In this document: positions 1-11,879 of the stretch, piece by piece
How positions within the stretch are numbered: the stretch's first letter is position 1
Layout: the number at the start of each line of letters is the position of its first letter
Assembly (NCBI GenBank): GCA_037043015.1
Contig: CM073325.1
Location: 8,597,001-8,661,000, forward strand
Origin: Bryum argenteum
Lineage: Eukaryota; Streptophyta; Bryopsida; Bryales; Bryaceae
Direction of reading: 5' to 3'
DNA length: 64,000 nt
Program-made: the position numbers and the translations under genes
The notes under the pieces: generated by a model
Database searches by the model: none
What the model was told of the DNA's origin: nothing
The model's input: the letters and a program-made list of their open reading frames with translations, nothing else

Positions 1-3000
1 GATCTGCCTGACTGCATATTTTCTTTGTCAAATGTAAGACGATATGGGAGATCAGATGTAGATAACGGTAATGCGAATCTACTGCAAATTTGAAAACAAG
101 GTAATAAGTATGCACTTAAATAGAAATTAGCTTACTCGTAACATATCCATCTCCTCTTTTGTCGGGCAGAACTTGATGAGGTTCTCCACTTGATCTGTGT
201 CCAATACCGCTGGGTTCAAAGCAAGAACTCCACTCTGAAACACAGTCAGAAGAAAAAAGCATGGATATCCATTAGGTTCACTATTACAATGTGATTGATA
301 TTCGTTTGAAAGATTTATAGAAAACCAAACGGCACGTAGAGGAGGCTCTCATGCAACGTACTATCACTTCCGGCAAGGGCACTTTAACCTTCGTCAACAT
401 GATCTCACAGTTGTTTGCTCTTCGCATGTCAACCTACACAGAATATAGAAATATGTCAGACTAGGCAGAGTAATCATTATATCTATCAACTGAGCTCTTG
501 CCAAAACCGCAAGACTATTGACCACAAGCAGCAAAGCAATACCAGATGAACTTTCTCTTGCTTAGCAGGGGCCTTCTTGGCTAGTTTCTCTGCTGCACTA
601 GCACTTATAGCTGGTGCTGCTGCAGAGAACAAGCTCTCCAGTTCTGACATATCGATATCAGGTGGCCTGCAGGTCAAAGATACATACAGTTAGTAAGATG
701 GAACTTACTAAATTAGTAAGTTTTCACATCATAAAACCTTCGGATTAAAAATTCCAGATAGTGTGTTTAGCAGAGTGATTGCCCTAGAACATAAATAGAC
801 AAATCCCCTATCCCCAATAATTTTGACAAACAAAAGCCAGTGAAAGGTGTTACCTTGCTGAGTCCTGCTGCTTTTGATAGTCGGCCCATAAACTTCCTTG
901 CAGAGCGCGGGTAACCTTGACCCAATGAAGGGGTTTCAAAGGTGCTGGTTTCTTTATGATCGGAGCAGCGACTGGAGCAGGTGCTCGTACTGGTGGAGCA
1001 GCTGGAGCTCCTCTGCCTCTGCCGAGAGGGGGAGGAGGGGGTGGACCACCAGGCCCTTTACCTCCTGGAGGTGGGGGTGGAGGGGGTGGACCGCCAGCAG
1101 CTCTACCTCCTGGAGGTGGGGGAGGAGGAGGACCTCCAGCAGCTCTACCTCCTGGAGGTGGCGGAGGTGGAGGAGGGCCTCCAGCAGCTCTACCTCCTGG
1201 AGGTGGCGGCGGAGGTGGAGGACCTCCTCTGCCTCCAGGCGGAGGTGGCGGGGGAGGGGGACCTCCAGCAGCCCTAACACCTGGTGGCGGTGGTGGCGGA
1301 GGTGGAGGACCTCCTCTGCCTCCAGGCGGAGGTGGTGGTGGTGGTGGAGCAGCTGACCTACCTGGCGGAGGGGGAGGGGGAGGAGGAGGAGCGGCACCAG
1401 CTGAGCGTCCACCAGGTGGTGGGGGTGGAGGGGGAGGGGCAGGAGCGCCACCAGCTGAGCGTCCACCAGGTGGTGGGGGTGGAGGGGGAGGGGCAGGAGC
1501 ACCACCAGCTGAGCGTCCACCAGGAGGTGGAGGTGGAGGGGGAGGGGCAGGTGCACCGCCACTAGGGCGAGCTCCAAATGAAGGTGGGGGAGGAGGTGGA
1601 GGAGGAGCAGGGGCACCAGCTCCACGCGCTCCAAATGGAGGTGGGGGTGGAGGGGGAGGAGCAGGAGCAGGAGCACCATTAGAGCGAGCTCCAAAAGGGG
1701 GTGGAGGCGGAGGAGGAGGGGCAGGAGCACCACCACTAGGCCGAGCTCCAAAGGGAGGTGGAGGCGGAGGCGGAGGTGCAGGAGCGCCACCACTAGGCCG
1801 AGCTCCGAAAGGAGGTGGAGGCGGGGGAGGAGGGGCAGGAGCACCACTACTAGGCCGAGCTCCAAATGGAGGTGGGGGTGGAGGAGGAGGAGCAGGAGCA
1901 CCTCCGCTAGGACGGGCTCCGAATGGAGGCGGAGGTGGAGGAGGAGGCGGCGGCGCTGCGCCATTACTGGAGCGAGCTCCAAATGGAGGTGGAGGAGGAG
2001 GTGGGGGCACGGCACCACTGTTAGGGAGGTCGCCAAATCGTGAAGGAGCAGGTGGAGGTCCAACACTACTGAGGCGATCAGCAGATGGAACGCCGGTTAC
2101 GGTGTTACTTCTCTGCAAACCGGCAGCATCCAGTTTGGAAGACAGGGCGAGCAGCGGAGGGGGCGCTTCTATTCTCGCTTGTGATCCTTGCTGCCCTCTA
2201 GAGAGTAGAGATGGTTTGTGAAAATTTGAATTAAATGAAGATTGACGAGCAGACTGTGGGGTCAAATCAAACTGCAGCTTCCTGCCACCACCGTTCCTTG
2301 GCGAGTTTGGAGCAGACCGAGAATCAGGACTACCGTAACCGTCGCCTGGCATCAACTTTTCGAGATCTCCAAAACCATTTTGTGACATCTGCTGAAGAAA
2401 TCTTGACAGGGCAGCATCTCCATGACCATCAACCCAATGAGCTAAATCCCCACTGCTAAAGAGCTCCTGTACCTTAGCAAAAGCTTCCATCGGTAACACT
2501 TCTTTCTCTTCTCCATTCAACGTAAACACGGGAGGCAATTTTGAAGGCGTAACTTCTGTCTCATTGAATAGAACCTGCTCACGGGAAGTAACAATTATTC
2601 ATAAATTACGATAGCTTTTGGTCACGCCCTACACGAAATAAGGAGCAGGTGAATGAAATAGAGCAAAGAAAAGTAGCAACTTTACCTCAGCTCTGAATTC
2701 TTTCGGGTACCGTTCTTTCGCATTCCACATGATATCTATATCGTCACGAGTTAACATTAAGATATTAGATCTAATGAAGGCAGTATTGAACATAATTCGG
2801 AACATCATTTCTTCACGCTCCGTTTCATGATCCAGGTTTATGCACTCCATCACCACGTCACCTCTTACTGGGCATTGAACATCTATCTTTACAATGTCAC
2901 AGTCGACCTGCATGGCACCATGGATCAGTGTTTTAGCTTCAAAATGAAGATATTTGCAAAAAAGTGACTCAAGAAACAATGAATGGCAAACACACCCGAC

Positions 3001-4041
3001 ATCTGATTATAGGATTTGAATACACAAAAGAGTAAATTGTGAAGAGCGCAAGCTTAAAGGTTGTCATTGACAGAAAACGATACCTGACGATACTGCCGAA
3101 CTCGCTTCTTATTTTGTGAAAATAGCATTTTCGTCATCCGATTTCCCTTCAACCTCGGGTCCTGACCATAAATTCGAACGAGAGGTCTGCATCCTCCTTC
3201 CGAATCGAAAGTTGGAACAATCCGAAACATGAGGCAATCTAATGTAAGAGCTCTATCTTGAGGTGGCCACTCCGGGGTATTGTTTCGCCTCGCAACGTAC
3301 TGTAAGTATCGTAACTGGGAAGGCATAGGATTAAGAGGTGAAAGAAGAGGAAGCAATCCCTTGGGCGCTTCTTTATGCAGCATATCTAAAGTTTTCTGCT
3401 CCCCTGTGTGAAGTTTCCTATAAATAAGAAATGAGGCAAGAATGAAAGCAAGTAAGGGCCACCCTCCCCTCTCACAATGCATGAGAATAATGTTCTGGCT
3501 TCCTTCAAGAGACAACCAGCTATCACTTGAACGAAGAAAATGATGAATCATCTCCATCGACAAAACAGGGCAACCTTCATACTGCCTAGGGTAGTCCATC
3601 ACCGTCATGTCATATTGTGACAGAATCTCTGTCAACTGGCTCTTCCTTTCCCCTTCCCTGAAATTGAACACAAGGTAGGACGAATCTGGGAACTGCTCAT
3701 GCAGCTGTGTGGCAACCTGTCGCATGTAGATTTTGTATGTTTCATCCTCGAACACATCCGTGGAGAAGCACGAATCGAAAACTGCCACACACAACGAAAG
3801 TTATCAACACGAAGATCAATCATTCCAAATCAGAACCTCACACTTGATTCGTTCAATCCCGATTAACCTCAATTCGGTGCCTCTAATAATCAGCAAACGA
3901 ACTAATCATGGAATTAACATCTGATGATACGAAATTAGGGCATACAGTTCAGAGACAAGAAAGATCACCATAGACGCGTTCGGTGATCTCCAGAAGACCA
4001 TCGGGTGGTCTTCTATAGAAGAATCGTCGGAACAGAGACAT
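1..4041 (-). CDS. Class II formin (PTEN-like/C2/FH1/FH2), 5' part; 3' end outside window
   Basis: Formins nucleate and elongate actin filaments through FH2; plant class II formins use a PTEN-like domain to bind membrane phosphoinositides. Exons read on the minus strand: 3969-4041, 3084-3781, 2686-2907, 854-2574, 543-666, 362-433 and 136-234. All join in frame (1003 codons so far) at GT-AG sites. The protein starts MSLFRRFFYRRPPDGLLEI. The PTEN-like domain fills roughly residues 1-260 and has HCERGGWP (H126, C127) where an active phosphatase has HCxxGxxR, so it should be inactive. C2 follows, then a long poly-proline FH1, then FH2 starting at PLKPLHWVKV and continuing through LTKVKVPLPEV and ENLIKFCPTKEEMD. 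The rest of FH2 lies left of position 1; a further acceptor may lie near 12. In P. patens, class II formins (For2) are known to drive polarised growth; assignment to that clade is inferred from domain order. The start is the first ATG in front of the conserved N-terminus. Confidence 0.93.
1030..2060 (-). repeat. FH1 minisatellite encoding poly-proline blocks
   Basis: Inside formin exon 854-2574 about twenty imperfect units of some 36-60 bp each encode seven to ten prolines followed by a short linker such as FGARPSGGAPA or GGRSAGGAP. FH1 proline blocks bind profilin-actin and feed the FH2 dimer. Neighbouring units are nearly identical in sequence, which suggests recent expansion by unequal exchange or slippage. 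Read on the plus strand the same DNA gives a long glycine-rich open frame, which is an artefact of the repeat. Confidence 0.9.
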
Positions 4042-6000
4042 ACTCCCATGCACGAGAGAGAAGACAATAAATCCGAGGCTGAAAGCTGTACAAAATTGCT
4101 GTCTTCGAACCCTAGAGGGACTGCCTTACTGCAGCTCCCGACTACACCACCTGAGCTCACAAGAGAGCATTTTCGCGCTGCTCTCCAATCCACTAACCTT
4201 TCCCCAAATCAGATCTTCAATGCAACCCTAGGTACGGCCTTTTCCCATTGATCATTGCCCGAGCTCAAATCGACCATGTTCCAGTGCTGCCGGTGCTTAG
4301 GAAGCGCTACTTGCGTGCGCAACACGATCCAGAACGTCAAAGCCAATCCACAATTCCCCGAACACTAACTCTCCTACGTCTTCACCTGCGAGCTCTCTAT
4401 CTTCTTCATGTGGACCTTTTCAAATATTGCACAAAAGGGAAAATCAGAAGCAAATTCCTTGTACCAAAAGGTGATGTCCAACAACGCTACAAGAAAAGCG
4501 CAAGAGCGAACGCCAGAGGATTGGTAGCACCTTGGCTTGGCTATGGCGTGGGAGTGGTGCAAAGCAACGCAACCCTGACCAAGACTCCTCTCAAGACCCC
4601 CCCTTGCCGGCTGAAGAGGGGGTCTTCGAGTGGACTGGCAACGGAAAGGTCAAGCATCACAATCTCTTGGATGATACTGCAATACTGGATGAATGTTGAT
4701 AATTCAACGACTTCCACCTACGTGGCACTCTGTGTACACCCATATGGAACCATATGTTCATAAAGTAAACATTTATTTGAGTTCAGGCAAATATAGTATA
4801 GCACCATCATCATGAAATCTAATTATATTTATTTTTAATGAAACCAACAATTATTCGATGATATTACAGTACAAGGCAATAAAGGAATTTTGATACTTTA
4901 TAATGCATGTTTGTGATGAATAAAATTCTGTAGAAGCTTTGACCAAAGATTTCTTGTAGTTCATCCTAGTGGCTCAGCTTAGCCGTCCAACCAATGAGTA
5001 ATAGCCAACCATTTTTATAAGTTAAAGTGTGCTTATATGTTAAACTTTACACATGGCCATAGGAAGTAAGCTTGTCGGCTGTCCCACTTCTAACTCTAAA
5101 TATTAGGATAATTTTTAAGTGATAAAAGATTTCCTCTTGTAAAGTAGTGTGATACAATATTGAGAATGGCCCACGAGGGTGAACTTTGCGAGTGATGGCC
5201 CACGAGGGAAAACTATGCGAGCGGTGCATACTACCTTCGAAGGTTGATATTTAGTGTACTCATTGTAAACATTCTAAAGTTTATCACCTTAAAAAACACT
5301 TACATATATTTATGACAAATTTGAGAAGGGCCGAAAAGTATGATGCTAGTAGGTTTAGTCTTCTAGTTACATTGCCCATGCTTAGAAAATTGCTTGCAGG
5401 GCTAACTTCACCATAGAATTGCCATGTTGAAATCTGCACCATGTGGGTTAACTTTGTTTGCTTACCGAACACAAGTTTGGAAAATTCTACACAACATTTG
5501 TGTAATGAATAGTATCATGAATTAACCACAAAAGTAATATTACCATCTAAAGTATCAAGCACCAAGCTTGAAAAAGTTGAATAATGCTTTCTCTCGAAAA
5601 TGCCGCTTTATAGTAGAGTGCTCTTATAGAGCAAATATAATATTGGAGTTCTAGTCATCTTCACTTAGAGCTTCAAAAATTCATAACTAATAATAAAAAA
5701 ACTCAAAAAGGGTAATTCCACTTGCTCTGTCACTCCACTTACTTTCCAAAAAACTGCTCTCGTTGTTAACATTCCTATAGATTTCCCACGCTAAAAACTG
5801 AGCTATTATTTGAGCACCTTACTATAGGTTCGATACAAAGGGCTCAAACAAATGAACATATGCGAAGACTATTTTGTATCAAAAAAATTGCAATTGAGGA
5901 CTTGCGCCTGCCATTGATGTTATGACCTTCGGGCATGCATTCAAGGATAGGTCAAATAGACCCCCCATTCACGTCGGCCTCAAATATGGTTGGAGTTGTC
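4042..6000. other. Formin upstream region and AT-rich intergenic DNA
   Basis: The first few hundred bases should hold the formin 5' UTR and promoter. No conserved gene is visible. Open frames here are short and of ordinary AT-rich composition. A 29-bp tandem duplication lies at 5166-5224. At about 5966-5980 the string cattcacgtcggcc matches the 3' part of the nearby SINE, so a further fragment may be present. Confidence 0.6.
5166..5224. repeat. Tandem duplication, two 29-bp units
   Basis: Two adjacent units begin atggcccacgaggg (5166 and 5195) and end tgcgagtg or tgcgagcgg, with a few mismatches. No coding context is visible. Confidence 0.85.
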
Positions 6001-6269
6001 ACCACCATAGTCCACCCGACTATGGTGAGAAGTCCTTGGACCTTGTTGTATGGGTACCTCAAAGCCCTTTGGGAGGATACTATGTGAAGTATCTTCAAGG
6101 CACGTGTAACTAGCTAGAAACTAGTGTAGTTACAGTGTCCACCCTCGACATGGGGAAGTAGTAATGTCCAATTTCTTTTTGTCCGGTGGGCATCCGGATA
6201 TTAGCATTACAAACGAACACTTCATTCACGTCGACCCCTTAGAAAGGAACCAGAGTTTCTATCTTTCTA
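6001..6269 (+). mobile_element. 5'-truncated SINE copy with target-site duplication
   Basis: This segment matches the 3' two thirds of the full SINE at 6373-6725, from caccaccatagtccaccc to agtttctatctttct, with scattered mismatches. It lacks the tRNA-like head. The 12-bp string gttggagttgtc occurs immediately before (5989-6000) and immediately after it (6270-6281), as expected for a target-site duplication. Loss of the 5' end together with a duplication is the usual mark of LINE-driven target-primed reverse transcription. Confidence 0.85.
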
Positions 6270-6372
6270 GTTGGAGTTGTCTTTCTTCTAGAGGACTTGG
6301 GATATGTAATGAAGACTTCATAGGATAAGTTGATAGAGGCAGGGCTTAAGTCGTTGTTTCTACAAGGCCAGG

Positions 6373-6725
6373 CACCACAAGCCTTGGCTTGGTGATTAGA
6401 GCTTAGGCCCCCAATGAGGAGGTCGTGGGTTCTATTCCCCATGCCGCCGTGGTGCTCACCACCATAGTCCACCCAACTATCGTGGGAGGTCCTTGGACCT
6501 TGTTGTATGGGTACCTCAAAGCCCTTTGGGGGGATACTATGTCAAGTATCTTCAAGGCATTAGTAACTAGGCTAGAAACTAGCGTAGTTATAGTGTTCAC
6601 CCTCAAAAGGGGGAAGTAGTATTGTTCTAATTTCCCCTTGTCCGGTGGCCATTGGGATATTAGCATTACGAACAGACACTTCATTCACGCCGGCCCCTTA
6701 GAAAGGACCGGAGTTTCTATCTATC
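6373..6725 (+). mobile_element. tRNA-derived SINE, apparently full length
   Basis: The head resembles a tRNA promoter. The A box TGGCTTGGTGATTAGAGC is at 6385-6402 and the B box GGGTTCTATTCCCC at 6427-6440, 42 bp apart as in real tRNAs. The body (from about 6458) is shared with the truncated copy at 6001-6269. The 3' end is a short TCTA-type simple repeat. Flanks tttctacaaggccagg (6357-6372) and tttctacaaggccggg (6726-6741) form a 16-bp target-site duplication with one mismatch. The reverse translation gives GNRTHDLLIGGL-like peptides, a familiar false protein from tRNA-type repeats. RNA polymerase III transcription is inferred from the boxes. Confidence 0.92.
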
Positions 6726-6741
6726 TTTCTACAAGGCCGGG

Positions 6742-8100
6742 ACTTATGTACGATAGGGAGTTTGTCACTTTTTAGACCGGGGATGAGCTGGCTTGCTTGG
6801 TTTGAGAGCTCTTCCTATGGAATCACACCATTGACATGTTCAATGGAAGAGCTGGCTGTGACAACATGCAATCCTGGAGGCATCAGACACCTGCTTCTTC
6901 TGTTTTTTTTAGCTGCAAGAATGTGTGATGCTCATCTTGTTCCCAAAGTATAGTACACATCATTTCATGTTGTGTATATTGGATACAATTCTTTGACAAG
7001 GTGAAACAATCAATAGAAAGATGCCTTTTTTAAGCATTTTGTCGAAAAAAAAATTCGGATTGATGCTTTTGTTATAAGGGAATAAGAGTTAGTAGTAAAG
7101 TTACAAGTGAAAAGATACAATTGAGAAGTTGAGAATCATGTATATTCACTACTAGAAAATGTTGTCCAAATAAATAAAAAAATCAGCTATGTTTTGTTGA
7201 TATGTGTACTACAATGACCATTGCAATAAAAGATTTGAAATTTTAGTGATTGAACACAATCCTTTCTGTTATTTTTGTTCGACTATGTATCGTACTTTAT
7301 CCACAACAAATTTAGTTCATATATTCTTTTAGAATATCTTGTTTTACTATTACCATCCGTATTCGTGAAGTTTATTTAGTGATGCATATTTACTTTCTTA
7401 CTGTGTTTCTGTATGTAACTTTATATCAATTTAAAAATTTCACTTTTTATTATCAACAATCTTGAAATTCATACTAAACCCTCTCGCGTCGTTGCTAGCG
7501 TCCATATTTACAACTTGCAGTCATTTTACAGACACCAAAGAAGAGATTGAAGAGTAGGGGCACCGTATTCTATTGGAATGGAAAAGATTCCGTCCTTTGC
7601 ACAATTGCTACAAGCTCACATTCAAGACAAAAAAGACTAAGGGGTGGTGGTACCCAAATAATGTGGATGACTCTTACTAACTACCCTCTCGACATGCTCA
7701 AAGATTTAGGAGTATGTATTCCTACAAATACCAATTCTTAGTGAAGAGTACAAAGGAAAACATGAACTGGACATGTGATTTTCGGGTAGATGCCATTTTC
7801 AGTAGGCCTTGTGGATCAAGAAGAAGAGATCACAACCGTGTTAGGCCTAACTTTGAGTTTATAGGTCAAGTCTTGGAGATTGTGGAATTAAACTACGGAC
7901 GACATTGTACTGTGTTGCTAGTATGTGAATGAATGAAGGCAAACTATAGAGGTAGGAGTGCTCAATAAAAAAAGATTTTATGTAGCTAGCTTTAACCCCT
8001 ATACGCCCGAGCCTATTTTTAGCAGAAAAGCACATTTCCATAGAAATCGTCATAGATGAAAATCAAGAGAAGCTATTAAGATCTCAACCGTACAAACTTG
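6742..8100. other. Intergenic DNA without recognised gene
   Basis: AT-rich sequence with only short, unrelated open frames (for example 7547-7741 on plus). No domain, splice pattern or repeat end is recognised. Confidence 0.55.
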
Positions 8101-8109
8101 TAATAGACT

Positions 8110-8972
8110 TATCGAAGATCATGTGGACCAAAATTTGAGTCATGAGGCCTTATAGAATGGGAGATCATAACATATTAATATCAAGAACAAACTGCAAAAT
8201 TTCATCATTTTCACTTTGAGGTGGAAATGCTACCAATATACCTATTGCAATGAAAAAATCACCAACTAGAAAGATGTTCACCTTCATCTTAATAAGTCCT
8301 TTACCCAACAAAAATTCATCAAAAAAAATTCTTGGCTCAAATAAAAGCCATGCAATGGTAAAAACTACATAACATTTTACAAAGGAAAAATAGTCCAAAA
8401 CTAGACCCTTTGCATTCAATTTCATGCCTTATCTTCAAAACATCTTCGATCTTGTTAAGGTTTCTACCACTTAGACTAGACTCTAACTGGAGGCCATCCC
8501 AAAAAATTAAGTTGAAATCCAACGGTGGATGAGGGAGATATAGCTCCTCAAATATCATCCATTTTCTCACTTTTTCTGTTGACAAAACATCATTGCAAAT
8601 CCAATAGCAAAATCATTTGGATCAAAAAACTTCTCACTACAAAGTTGTTAAGAATCACCTTAAGATCATGACCATGAAAAAAATAATCATGAATAAATAT
8701 TTTTAATTTCACATAATTGGCTTGCAATGGTAATACATGCCCCATGCTTGGAAACCCAAAAACAAGAGTTGTCTACACTAAAGTGCATTCCATCAATTCA
8801 TAATTTCTTGTATGGGCTTGAAAATTTTACAACACAAACTAGACTTGATTTGGAACCTAATCCAAGTGATTTCATCCAAAACGGACCTCGGATGAAGAAG
8901 ATATGGCTCTTCAAAGTTTCTGATGTACATCCAAAATGTCGTTTTTTGACATCGTGGGCGTTTAAGGGTTAA
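8110..8972. mobile_element. TIR-type non-autonomous element, copy A
   Basis: The right end is GGGCGTTTAAGGGTTAA (about 8956-8972), the inverted-repeat end seen on several elements in this window. The interior matches copy B at 41213-42070 in opposite orientation. Reading frames from the two copies share pieces such as IIFEELYL, LKIRHEIECKG and WLFKVS/RLFKVS, but all are broken by stops, so this looks like noncoding repeat homology. Inside are degenerate units about 350 bp apart (near 8430 and 8810), each carrying an actagact...gat/gaag...atatagctc pattern. The left end is not sharply defined. Confidence 0.65.
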
Positions 8973-8974
8973 TC

Positions 8975-10490
8975 TGCTTGTATCCTTGGTTACGAATCCT
9001 TCGCTTTCCCAATTTACTATGAACAGGTCTTTTTCTCTAGCGTGGATAGTGAGGTTCAGCCTCTAAATCGGTTGCATGGTATTTGTTTTCTTCATCGTGA
9101 AAAGGTACGACCTTTGGGCCACTTGGATACAACATGTCTGATTATTGCAACACCTTCTACTGATCAGGACAAGGATAGCCTTAGAAGCCCAAGCATACGA
9201 GGTAGAATACCAAAACTTGGATGTAGCACATCCGATCAAAGAACACGAAAACTCCAAACGCAAGCAATCAAAAAGATGATACTGATTTTAGTGTCCATAA
9301 AGCTAAATAGATAAAATCCAATAAGATAATTATAGGTGTTAGAAATCATTGTCATGCAATCCATGTCATGACCACAACGACTGTGGAACTCTTTGTAGAT
9401 GGCAAGTTTCTAAATTGACCTATGTTGATTTATTAATTTTTTTTAATGCCAAGCATTATTAAATAATCATTATAATGTTGCCTAAGTTTTGAGACTAGAG
9501 TTTGTATTATTGGTAATAAATATGTACCGAGAATGGACCTATGATGGATATGATCAACCGATAACCATCCATCCATTACCAAACATAAAAGTACACGTGG
9601 AGCCTGCCTACTCAATATAACCAATAAGAAATCTTCAAAAGTAACAAATGTCAAAAAGAGATTCACATAGTACACCATAAAATCCGAAAAACAAAAAGAA
9701 AATAACACCAATCAAATGAATATTATATTTAGTAACATAAGCACATTACAAAATATAAAAATAATTGCTACTTATTTGTAGCATTAAACTAATATGGGCA
9801 AAATATCACTAAACCAACAAATTATTTCATTGTCAATGATTCTAATGTAGACAAAAGGCACATTTTTATGCATATATAAGGCACCCATATATATATTTTC
9901 ATGCATTTAAGGAATTCACTACACTTAAAAATGGCAAAATGAGTGGCTTACTATTCATCAGTAATTAGCAAATTAATAGAGAGACACAATTTCCCTAGTT
10001 ACATGATAATTTAAGTGCTCACAATACTAACTACAAATTTTAATATTGACCAATACAGATTAACATGTAGTTTGACACCCTACTGCATGTACACATGGGA
10101 TAAATTTAAGAGTAATTGTTGGGTGATCAAATTTTCACAAAATCAAGATTCTAACATGCACACTTATGGAGTGTGTCTGCCTTTAGATGCTCATACTTTA
10201 TGTATATCTCTACGAAAGAGCCTAGAGCTCCATTATTGGTACCGCTCCATTTAAGAGCACTTGCCTTTATCTGCACTCTCTTTTAGCTCTCCTTTACATC
10301 ACAATGCACAGAAGTGAATAAAGAAATTGTGCTGTTGGGATTGGCATGAACAATGATACAGTTCACGACAAAAATAGGAAAGAAAGACTTGAACACTTCA
10401 AACGGAATTCCTTATAATGGAATTCTATGCACAGAGCCAGTTACGTTGAATTAGGTCAAAGTCTTGTAACCACTCAAGAATAGCAATCTT
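8975..10490. other. Intergenic AT-rich DNA
   Basis: No gene, TIR pair or clear repeat is visible. Open frames are short and composition is strongly AT-biased from about 9700 to 10250. Confidence 0.5.
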
Positions 10491-10605
10491 TTGAATTGCA
10501 ATGCGAAGACAAGGTCAACCTGCACCTCAAGTCCCGGCGAATTAGAAGAAAGAAGACAAACGCCGCCACTCGATCAGTCAAGCATCTCCACCACAAACAC
10601 AAAAC

Positions 10606-11600
10606 CATCGGTAAAGTTAACTTACTTTTCATTCCTACTTCAGATGTGGTAACAAACAAACTCGCTTTTGCAAACAGAAAACATCATCATCCACCAGTGG
10701 TTTTCAATGAAAGGATCTAAAGGTCGAGAGATAGGACTTTTGGAAGCAGTGATTTATTACAATCTAAGATTGCGACGTGAGGAGGTCAGATTTGAATGAT
10801 CGAGAAATGGAACACGAATCCGGGTTTAGGGTTTGGGATGGGTTGAATTTGTTGTTAGGGTTTTGAGAACGATGGACTTGGAAGAGAGACTGCTCGTTGA
10901 CAAATGTAATGGCAACTTTTGAGGTAGTTTCGAGGTAGTTTCGAGGTAGTTTCTTTTCATGGACTGAGTGCTCAAAGATAACCCCGATGTTGAGGGTGAG
11001 ATTATGTAGAACCGCATGGATTTGTGGAGGCATTGTCGGATCTTGGAAGGAGATATGCGAATATGAAACACTAATTGTCAAGCTAGGAAGCAACAAGCAG
11101 TGTCTCCATGCTACAGAATTGACCGGAAAAACGAACCTGGCCTGACGGAAATAGCTACGATTACCAAACGAACGTGAGGTGCTTCGATGGAAGAAACTTC
11201 TCCGCAGAGCTTGCTAACAATCTCAACAGCAGATTACATTTCGAAGTTGATCACATTTGAAGCTCACTGATAGGTAAAGCAATCAGAATGCAAAAGAGCT
11301 GGTGACAATATTTGCTCGTTGTTTGGAAAATCGACTGTTCTGTTTGTGTCTGTGTAGTAAACACGAACATTTGGCGATCTGCTAGTTTGTCTAACAAGTA
11401 AACATTGGACTGATGAGTACCATGTCCTTGGTGGTGCTTACTTGACAACAGCAATGATGCATTCCGACCAGCTTACCACTGCCCTGACGTGTTTGCACAT
11501 CATTCCACTGGTGATATGTTAGCTTTAACAATGGCATTTCTGAAAGTATTCTGACCAAGCAAGAAGAATTGCCAGCCATGACTACGCCCATAGTAAAAAA
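10606..11600. repeat. Dispersed repeat family R, longest copy
   Basis: 10606-10830 is nearly identical to 12187-12400 (shared strings include gcttttgcaaacagaaaac and gacttttggaagcagtgat). 10776-11570 matches 24455-25190 (shared strings include ggttttgagaacgatggac and ccggaaaaacgaacctggcc). It contains three tandem copies of cgaggtagttt near 10920-10955. Minus-strand frames are partly conserved between copies, for example FxxSVHEKK and NPNNKF, but contain stops and shifts. No TIR, LTR or tRNA head is seen. It could be a spread noncoding element or a duplicated, decayed gene or UTR segment. Confidence 0.75.
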
Positions 11601-11879
11601 CAGTGAGTTTGTTTGTAGTGAGGAGAACTGTTTTGACTAATGAACCTATTTCCAAGTTAGGATGAATTAATGATATGTACATGTAAATCTGATGATTGAT
11701 GTTTCTACCCACGTGTGATAACACCAATGGTGTAAGACACACAAGGTTCTTTCGAATCACCTTACACTCATGAAACCATTCATGTGAGAGAGTGGCTGTT
11801 CTTACACATTTTTAAAACCCATGGACTGGTGAAGAGTTGCTAGTCAGGTTGATGTAGATTTCTGCAATGACCACAGAAA

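Noticed and set aside
954..2066. 370-codon Leu/His-rich frame on the minus strand
   Set aside because: It is the FH1 repeat read in a shifted frame; the proline frame joins PTEN, C2 and FH2 exons.
956..2221. 421-codon glycine-rich open frame on the plus strand
   Set aside because: It is the antisense of the formin FH1 proline repeat; GC-rich repeats stay open in several frames.
6239..6684. Overlapping minus-strand frames with GNRTHDLLIGGL and GIEPTTSSLGA peptides
   Set aside because: These are translations of the tRNA-derived SINE head, a known source of false protein entries.
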